Shown: piece after piece, positions 1-9,600 of the stretch | Numbering within the stretch: position 1 is the first letter of the stretch | Layout: every line of letters begins with the position of its first letter | Origin: Metridium senile | Taxonomy: Eukaryota > Cnidaria > Anthozoa > Actiniaria > Metridiidae | Direction of reading: 5' to 3' | Assembly (NCBI GenBank): GCA_949775045.1 | Contig: OX459101.1 | Span: 3,628,501 to 3,692,500, forward strand | DNA: 64,000 bases | Translations under genes and position numbers: made by a program | The notes under the pieces: model-generated | Database searches by the model: none | What the model saw: only the letters and a program-made list of their open reading frames with translations | What the model was told of the DNA's origin: nothing

Positions 1-55
<55 letters not shown>

Positions 56-57
56 TA
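1..57. repeat. (TAT)n microsatellite
   Basis: Nearly pure trinucleotide repeat at the left edge. It lies 3' of the last visible adhesion-GPCR exon and so probably within its next intron. Confidence 0.95.
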
Positions 58-141
58 TTGATATTATTATTAACGTATCGAATTTGCTGGTCCAAGTAAA
101 ATCGCACTCAATTAATCGCATCCGATCGCACTCGACCAATA

Positions 142-312
142 GACCTCTTTACCTTCCTTGTTTGTTGTCCCATTTCAGTTCACATGATGCTACCCTTGGG
201 AATTGTTTCTTTCGCATGTAAATAATATAACACGTTCATCATAAAAGAACAATTCTCAAGGGAATGACACGTGGTCTGAAATGGGCAATTTACATACGGA
301 GGTAAAGAGGTC
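142..312. mobile_element. Short inverted-repeat element (MITE)
   Basis: The two ends are inverted copies of a GACCTCTTTACC-type terminus, with a second matched pair (cccatttcag / ctgaaatggg) further in. It is about 170 bp with no coding capacity and lies in the adhesion-GPCR intron after the TM5 exon. Confidence 0.6.
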
Positions 313-429
313 CATTGTACCACAAGGTGTTAAAACATGTCAATATGGCGCAAGTAACCTTGAAGGGGATCATCATCAAAATTCTCACTCTTTTTAATAA
401 TTCTATATCGCCAAGTGTGTTTTTCTTAC

Positions 430-496
430 CAGTGTTATTGCTAAGACAGGTCCAACAAATGTCCATGCTAGTTTGTTCTTGAAGGAAAGCCAACAG
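430..496 (-). CDS. Adhesion GPCR exon: ECL2 and TM5
   Basis: Sixty-seven bp giving CWLSFKNKLAWTFVGPVLAI and two more residues. CWL and W-x-F-V-G-P are family hallmarks. It ends in phase 0 at CTG|GTAAGA, and the continuation is outside the window. Confidence 0.92.
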
Positions 497-1071
497 CTGA
501 AAATGAATACATATAAAGTACATATAAGGAGTAAATGGTAGAGCAAAAAACAATAAAACCATGAAATAAGAACTATTACACAATAACAATTTGATTTTCT
601 CAGTGGATGGGTGGATGGATGGATGTGTTATGTTGTGTGTAACGGCTGAAATATCTAGACTTACAACTTGTCATGAACAAATCCAACGATCCCTCCTTTA
701 CTGTTTGCTGAAGCTCCAATCGTAGCCGAGACAACCACTAGTGGGAAACCTGTACAATTGAGACTTGTTAACGCAAATATACATGTTACATGGATGTGTA
801 AGAGTATAGAACACAAACAAAAAGAGTTAGAATTATCATTACATCATTATCGAGTCACAGCCATCATCATCACCATCACCATTGCATGAATCATCATCCT
901 CGTATTTATTATGATAATCGTTAATTATCCCTTAAACCAAAATCATCATCATCATCATCAACATCATCATCATCATCATCGATCATCACAATCGATCATC
1001 ACCATCGATCATCACCATCGATCATCATCATCAACATCATCGATCGTAATCATCGATTATCATCATTACCG

Positions 1072-1121
<50 letters not shown>

Positions 1122-1571
1122 TATCATCATCGATCATCATCTCTCATGATCATTCCCGTATTTGTTGTTATCATCATTAAATAATTAATCATCATCATCA
1201 TCATCATCATCATTATCATCATCGATCATCATCTCTCATGATCATCCCCGTATTTGTCATCATCATCATTAAATAATTAATCATTATCATCATCATCTTC
1301 ATCGAACATTATATAATCATTATCATCGTTATATAATCACCATCACAATTACCATCACCACCAGCATTATCACCATCATATTTCGATTATCGATCATTTA
1401 ATATTGTCTTCATCGCCAGCATCATAATGTTCAAATCAAATCCAACATCCTCATCGTCATCATCATCATCATCACCAACATTATCATCATCACTGTTATC
1501 ATCGTGACCAACCTCCTCCTCATTTTTCACATTATCATCATAATCATTATCACTAGAATCATTATCAGTAT

Positions 1572-1612
<41 letters not shown>

Positions 1613-2295
1613 AATCATCACCATCATTATCATCATCATTGTTATCATCGTGACCAACGTCCTCCTCGCTGTTCTCAATATCATCATAATCATAATCACT
1701 AGAATCATTATATCATCGCCATCAACATAATCTGTGAGTATCAGTATCATCTTTAGAACTAATTAATGTTTGAAGTCGGTTATTTCGGCTGCGAATTAGT
1801 CGCTTACCCCATGCAAAGATGTAGTTTGCTGGCATCCCATGTTCAAAGTTAAAGACTTTTACTATCCTAAGATATAGTTGAATCCCTTCAACAAGCATCC
1901 AACAAAACGCCACCAAGTAGAAGTATTGTATAAGAGCAGCAACACAAACACAGGCTATCTGATCAATAGACAAGTACAAATCGGCATGAACAATGGCTGA
2001 TATTTGATGGTTGGTTGGTTGGCGGTTTGTTGTTTGACTAAATATTTGTTGAATTGGCTGGTTGGTTGGTTGGTTGGTTGGTTGGTTGGTTGGGTGGGTG
2101 GGTGGGTGGGTGGTTGGGTTGCAATATCTGTCAACACACCTTGTTCTCAGTTGCGTTAATGCCTGCAATAAAGATGATTTGACCAATGGCGATGGAGATG
2201 ACTAGATTGACATGAATCTGAGACAACTGTGCTCGAACATTGCTAAAACAAAAACACAAAACCAGCTGTTAGTAATCTTTAAATCAATAAACAAT

Positions 2296-2342
<47 letters not shown>

Positions 2343-5300
2343 GATAATTGTCGGAACATCGAACATCAACACCATTAAGAGAAGGCCTCAACAATAAACA
2401 CACCCAGTCAATGACAGTGACCATCATCGCTTAAACATTCACCTGGGTTCAGACCATTCAAGTGGGCCAGATAACATAACACACAAAAACTGCACATACC
2501 CAGACAATCAAAATTTACCTTCAATTTGTTGTATTTATTTTACTAATTGTTGGTATTCCTTCCGATAACCTTGCTTTACTGTATATTTTACAATTTGTAA
2601 ACTTTTACAATTTTGTGCAATAAAAAGAATTAATAACATATTCAATGTTTTGATGATTACAAGATAAAATGATACAAAAATGTGTTCACTATAGCTAATA
2701 TACATTTAAATAATGGCTTCGATGGGTGCCTTAAAGCCAACTGGCCAGCGGCTATCTTTGGTGATATCAGTCAGGGATAAGTACTGGGCTGTGCAAGAAC
2801 GGTCATGCGCAAAGAACAAAATTATACTTATTGTTCCCTCTGGACAGATCTCTTGGTTGATAAACTGCTGTGACTCTGATCTTTGTAACGCAGGCTCATT
2901 TTTTCAAATTAGCCTCGGTTTGGTGCTGCTAGTGATAGCCCGCTGTGTGTTGTGGAGATGCAAGATATTTATACTGATTTGTAAACATGGTAAGAGGGTC
3001 CTGAAAGGGGGGGGGGGGGGGGGGGGGCGAATCCCATTTCCCAGTTTATATTTGGACCAAATCCCAGTTAAAAATCACATAATCCCATCAGTTTTGCTTA
3101 AGTTTTTTAAGTTTTCATTCCCATTCCCATTCCCATTCCCATTCCCATTCCCATTCCCATTCCCATTCCCATTTTCTATTGTTCTTTTATTTGTAAATCC
3201 CAGTCCCAGTGCATCAATCCCATTTTCCCAGTCAAAAATAAGGCCAATCCCAGCTCCCATTTTACCCCTTCAGGACCCTCTGGTAACAGTGCAATAGTGA
3301 TGTGTTGGTTTTTAGTACTGGATCCATTATGGAATCCAACGTCGTATATTTATGAAGTGGTCTTCACCTAGGTCATCTATAAAACATAATAATGGCTGCT
3401 ACAAATGTCACCGTTACTATGCCCAGTACAATAGCATAACAACCAAGTTTCCCTGCTAATAGAGATTTTCGCACCGCCTCAGCCTCGATCATAAGCCTCG
3501 TGAGGAAAGAACGTGAAGATCCGGTTAAGGAGGCTCGGGTCAGTAATTTTCGCGCTCACCCAGCGACGTTTGAAAGGCCGTAGTTCCCGCGTCAGAGGGT
3601 ATTTTGACAAGATTTTTTAACACTTGTCTACATATAGAATAAAGTTTTTAAAAAAGTTATTTTTAATAAAATCGATAATATTTTAGCCGACAAATGATAA
3701 CGCCGCCGAATTTCTATGTAGCCTATTTTAAGGAAAAATCGACCTAAACTTTTAAAACCACATAGCCTACTTTAAAGCTGTTATCTAGGTCAACAAACTG
3801 GCAAAGTTTAAAAAAAATTCATCTCACCGATTTTGAATAAAAACGGGACAATTGTTTTCAGTGCAAAAAATCATTGTTTTATAATATTTACCGATAACAA
3901 CGGACTTTGTAAAGATAAATCAAAATCCTTCCAGCCAGGTATTAACAGGACATTTTTCTACATTGTCTGTGAATTTCAACAAATTTAGTCCACGGGATGT
4001 TTTTTGGGAAAGGATATAAATCGGCAAAAGTTTGTCAGTTTTTGTGCAAAACTTCTAATTTTTACTTCTGAGCACGCTAACGAAAAAATCTGAGATAACT
4101 TTTTTTTATTTTTTAGCTATCAAAAGTTCACCATATTTTCAAGTGCGCCTCTAAATTTTATAGTGATTGAAATATTTTGAGGCGGTCAAATAAAATTCTG
4201 AACGTGGGTATAAAAAAGCAAAAGCATGCAAATCATGTATAACTCGAAAATAAAAACAAACCAGCCGCTGCAAAGCGAAGGCAAATATACCCACGTTCAG
4301 AATTTTATTTGACCACCTCAAAATATTTCAATCACTATAAAATTTAGAGGTGCACTTGAAAATATGGTGAACTTTTGATAGCTAAAAAATAAAAAAAAGT
4401 TGTCTCAGATTTTTTCGTTAGCGTGCTCAGAAGTAAAAATTAGAAGTTTTGCACAAAAACTGACAAACTTTTGCCGATTTGTATCCTTTCTCAAAAGAAA
4501 TCCCGTGGACTAAATTTGTTGAAATTCACAGACAATGTAGACAAATGTCCTGTTAATACCTGGCTGGAAGGATTTTGATTTATCTCTTCAAAGTCTGTTG
4601 TTATCGGTAAATATTATAATACAATGAATTTTTCCTAGGAAATAAAATGACCCGTTTTTATTCAAAATCGGTGAGATGAATTTTTTTAAAACTTTGCCAG
4701 ATTGTTGACCTAGTTAACAGCTTTAAAGTAGGCTATGTGGTTTTAAAAGTTTAGGTCGATTTTTCCCAAAAATAGGCTACATAGAAATTCGGCGGCGTTA
4801 TCATTTGTCGTCTAAAATATTATCGATTTTATCAAAAATAACTTTTTTAAAAACTTTATTCTATATGTAGACATGTGTTAAAAAATCTTGTCAAAATACC
4901 TTCTGACGCGGGAACTACGGCCTTTCAAACGTCGCTGGGTGAGCGCGAAAAATACTGACCCGAGCCTCCTTAATCAACGGTACAAACAAGTACAAGCACG
5001 AATAATGGCAGACGCTAGTAAACTTAGCATAACAAAAATGAACATATTAATGATGTATGTAATTTTATAAGTAATGATTTTGAAACGTCTTTATGTATGT
5101 AATTTTATTATTAATTATATTTAAGTAGGAGTAGGTTATTCAATTGGGACGAAAGTTCTGTTTCCAACTTTTAAAATCATTAATTTATATTCATTTTAAA
5201 TCTTATTCGAATTCACTGTAATAACAATTTTTTTCAGAATCACATCAACTGTCTTTTTCAAGGCCACAAACCCCCGAACAAATCACAATTCATCATCATA

Positions 5301-6561
5301 GACCAGTTAATTCATGTTGTCTAGCAACGCTGTACTATTTGACAAAAGGCGCATTTGCATTTGCATCAATTCAGAGTAAATTTAAATGTGTTTATATTGT
5401 TAAGCGATAATATTTTTTCATGCTTTGCTAGGGAATTTGTGAATATTCTGACAACAAATCGAGGCTTAGCCTGTGCACATGCGCCTTTTGTAAAATAGTA
5501 CAGCGGTGATAACGTGAAACTGGAGTACTTACACAAAGGCAAAGTGTAGTATGAGAGTAAGTAAGCATCCAGCCAATGAGACCCCTATACCAATGTATGT
5601 AATGACAGACAACGCAGTTTGGTCTGATGGAGAGATCTAGAAAAACAATATGTTAGAATCTTGAATAACGTTAGATTACAAAGAGTGGCATGGGGATTTT
5701 GCTAAAGAGCTGAGTGTTTTTCTCTTGAATCAATAATAAATGATGATAGTGACGATATATACAATTAATGACGATAATGATAATGATAATGGTGGTGATA
5801 ATGATGACGATAATGATCATGATAATGGAAGTGATAATGTGATATGATGATAATGATGACGATAATGATCATGATAATGGTGGTGATAATGTGATATGAT
5901 GATAATGATGACGATAATGATCATGATAATGGTGGTGATAATGATATGATGATTATGATAATATAATGAAAATAACGATAATGATCATTATAATGGTGGT
6001 GATAATGATGATAATGATGACGATAATGATCATGATAATGACAACGCGGTGGTGATAATGATGATATTTGATGATGACGATAATGTTCACAATAATGGTG
6101 GTGATAATGATTATATGATGATGATGACGATGATAATAAGAATGATTATGATGATTATGATGATAATGATTTTGATAATGATAATGATTATGATAATGAT
6201 TCAGTGATAGTGATAGTGATTATTATGATTTGGATAATAATGATGATAATGATAATAAAGATGATGATGATTATGATAATGATGATGATGATAATGATGA
6301 TGATGATAATGACTATGATGATATAATGACTATGATAATGATATTAACGCCTGTGATAAAATAATATAATTACCTCATCGTCGTCAATCTGCATTAAGAC
6401 AGCAAAGTGAGTTAAATGATTACATGTACACTCTGTAATCTCGGTATCACTTCTCATCAAACTACATCCAGCAGTAGACCACCCGCTTTCTTTATTCAAT
6501 CTATACAACAATGCAAGTCATGAAACACATCAAGCGACTCTTCTTTAGGGTTATTATCATC

Positions 6562-6593
<32 letters not shown>

Positions 6594-6595
6594 TA

Positions 6596-6638
<43 letters not shown>

Positions 6639-9600
6639 CCGCATCATTATCATCATCATCATCATTATTATTATTATTATCATTATCCGCATCATTATCA
6701 TTATCATCATCATCATCGATCATTATTATTATTATTATTATCATTATCATCATCATTATTATCATCATCATCGATCATTATTATTATTATCATTATCATT
6801 ATTATCATTAGTGGTTATAAATTGTCGATGGTGGTACTTACAGCTGTGCATACTTCCAGAATACACATAAAGGTTCGGTCTGAAGGGTGGTGATGGGCTT
6901 GAAGCGTAGAGTAACGTTCTTTCTCAGATAATTCGTCCTTGGTTTGATAGTGATAGACATGATTTTGGTCCCAAGTTGTCTAAACACAAACATAGCAAAA
7001 CAGAATTAATTGTTTGCATGTAATCATCTTGTGTTTGTGCGTTATGCAGCAAATATGTCCTTATTATATTAGCATCATATAAATGTATTTAGTTTATTTT
7101 CTTAATTGCTGTGAATTATTTTTTAGTTTGTGCATGTTGAACAAGAAAAACTAAACGAAGGAAGGAACAGGTAAATAGATGAATAAATTACACCGCCGTG
7201 AAGAAAAGGAAGAAAGAGAAAAAAAAGGGAAAAAACTGTTTTGCTACCATCCATTCCTCATTATTCAATTCCCTGCTTAGAGAGATCCTGGTTTTATCGT
7301 CAAATGCCCATAAAAAGCTAACAAATGTGTCTTACTGTTTCGTTAAATTGAAGGACATTTCTTTCAGATATACATGGAGCTTCTTGTAGAGTATGCCCAC
7401 AACAATAACATCTAAAATACAAAATATCAATCAATTAGTATTGATGACTGACTGACTGACTGACTGACTGACTGTTATCATAGCTTACCTTTATCTCTAA
7501 AGATTTCTCTCGGCAGTACAGCCCTCACACCATGCTGTGTTATGTTGGAACTTGGGAATATGTAGTCTTCCGATGTGTTTGCTTTCACTTTCTGGGCGTG
7601 AAATGCTAATTGCGATACAAAGAAGATAACAAAAATGATTTCTCTTGACTTTCATTCATCTTAAATTTCTTTCCTTCTTCTCTTTCTGTCGGTCTGTTTC
7701 TCCGTCACTCTCTTTCTTTCTTTCTTTCATTCTTCCTTTTCTTCTTTCATTCTTTCTTTCTTTCTCTCTTTTTTTCTCCGGTTTATCAAGTTCTCCTCCC
7801 TCAACAAAAATCAACATGTGAGAAATGACGTATAATGCTAAAATATTTCATGTAGGGGTACTGTGTGTGTTAAACATTAGCCACTGGCTAGGGAGATGCG
7901 GTAACGACTCCCTGTATTTCAACGTAAAATAATGATTCATTTCATCCTCTGCGGTTTCGCTTTTGGTAAATTTCTTGAAATTATAATATCCACACAAGGA
8001 TGCAAGTTATTGTACTGTATTCCCATACAAGGATGCAAGTTATTGTACTGTATTCCCATACAAGGATGCAAGTTATTGTACTGTATTCCCATACAAGGAT
8101 GCAAGTTATTGTACTGTATTCCCATACCTACGCATTCTGTATCCAAAGTTATATTGTTGGATGACGAGGTTTGAAGGAAATACTCGGCAAACCTGAAACC
8201 AAACTCCTCTAGGGTACGAACACAGCACATGACGTCACTTCCGGTAAATGAGTGCCTCTGCGTCTTTAATTGGTTGATGAGGCTAGCCAATATGCTGGTT
8301 GCATTCTGAAAGCGAAGTTTTGACTAAGTTGTAATGTAACACGCCTTTTGATTGGCTGCTAAGATGTTTTCAGTTATTTTTTTTAAGGTACGTTATGATT
8401 GGCTAGATTTAGTATGCTATGTTATGTGATCTTACATACCGCATTTCACATCTTCTCAATATGCGCTTTACAATAAACTTTATATACAAACTGCTATTTA
8501 TTGCGCACGCTACAGCCACGCAGCTTACATTCATAGGGAGTTGGTATGTCATGTCATAAGCACTTATATAATGTACTTAACATTAATGAATGCACACTTA
8601 GCTTTAGGCGTACGCTGCAGCCATTAGTCTGACATGCGCAGTTTCATTGCGTTTTACAATCATAGTCCCCTTCACAGTTCCCTGCGCCATCTTGAAAGGT
8701 AGCCAGGCCTTTGCATCGAAGCGAGACGAACGTTAAGCTTGCAATGATAGAGACCTTCTAGCACCTTGCGGGACAATTATTCACGTGTCTCTATCTTTGT
8801 AAGCTCAACGTTGGTCTCACTTCGATGCAAAGGCCCGGCTACCTTTCAAGATGGCGCAGGGAACTGTGAAGGAGACTATTATAATATTAACCGAAATTGA
8901 TTTGCATACCTTTAGTGAGAGTACATCTTGATGGTCAAGTGAGTTGATGCTCTTTATAAAAGTAATGGCCTAAGAAAAGAAAGCACTGCACTATATAATA
9001 CTATTAGCACTCATATGATAATGATATGGATGGTATAATGAATAAAAGATGATGACGATGCCGATGAATGGCATGGTGATTGTGATGATACAAGAAGATG
9101 GTGCACGTGAAGACGTTGATAGTGCTGCCGCTAAAAATGGTGACGATTATAACAATGATGATGATGACAATAATCATGACGACTACGATAATGATAATGA
9201 CGATGATGACGTCACAGGAAAAATATGTTAATTCCCAATTTGTGAAAATAGTGGGTATTTTCAGGGATTTTCATGTGTATTCATTTCATGCGTATTCATT
9301 GGTACCAAACCCGTTCATGAGACAAAAAAAAAAATCCCATTTATTTCCCAAGAAAATCACAATAATTTCAAATTGGGAATTTAATAATTTTCCCTGTGGA
9401 CGACGATAAGATATCAATGATATCCTTGATGATGACGAGTCTACTTACTGACGAGTTTTGACTTGTTTTGCAGGAGAAGTGAGAGCTAGTTGGTTTGTTG
9501 AGTGTAGAGCTTGGGTACACCGTGGTAGGTCCTGCGATATATTGAGACTAACATTAGATATGTTTATTCTTAAACGTAAATTTAATCCTTTTTCGGTTTG

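Noticed and set aside
3117..3172. Telomere-like repeat
   Set aside because: The TTCCCA hexamer is not the metazoan TTAGGG repeat, and it lies inside a small mobile element.
2713..3297. 194-residue open frame
   Set aside because: More than half is the GAGGGTCC element with poly-G and TTCCCA repeats. It overlaps an intron of the minus-strand receptor gene.
7591..7592. Acceptor at 7592-7593 for the GAIN exon
   Set aside because: It would start the exon in phase 0, whereas the upstream exon ends in phase 1. The AG at 7606-7607 restores frame.
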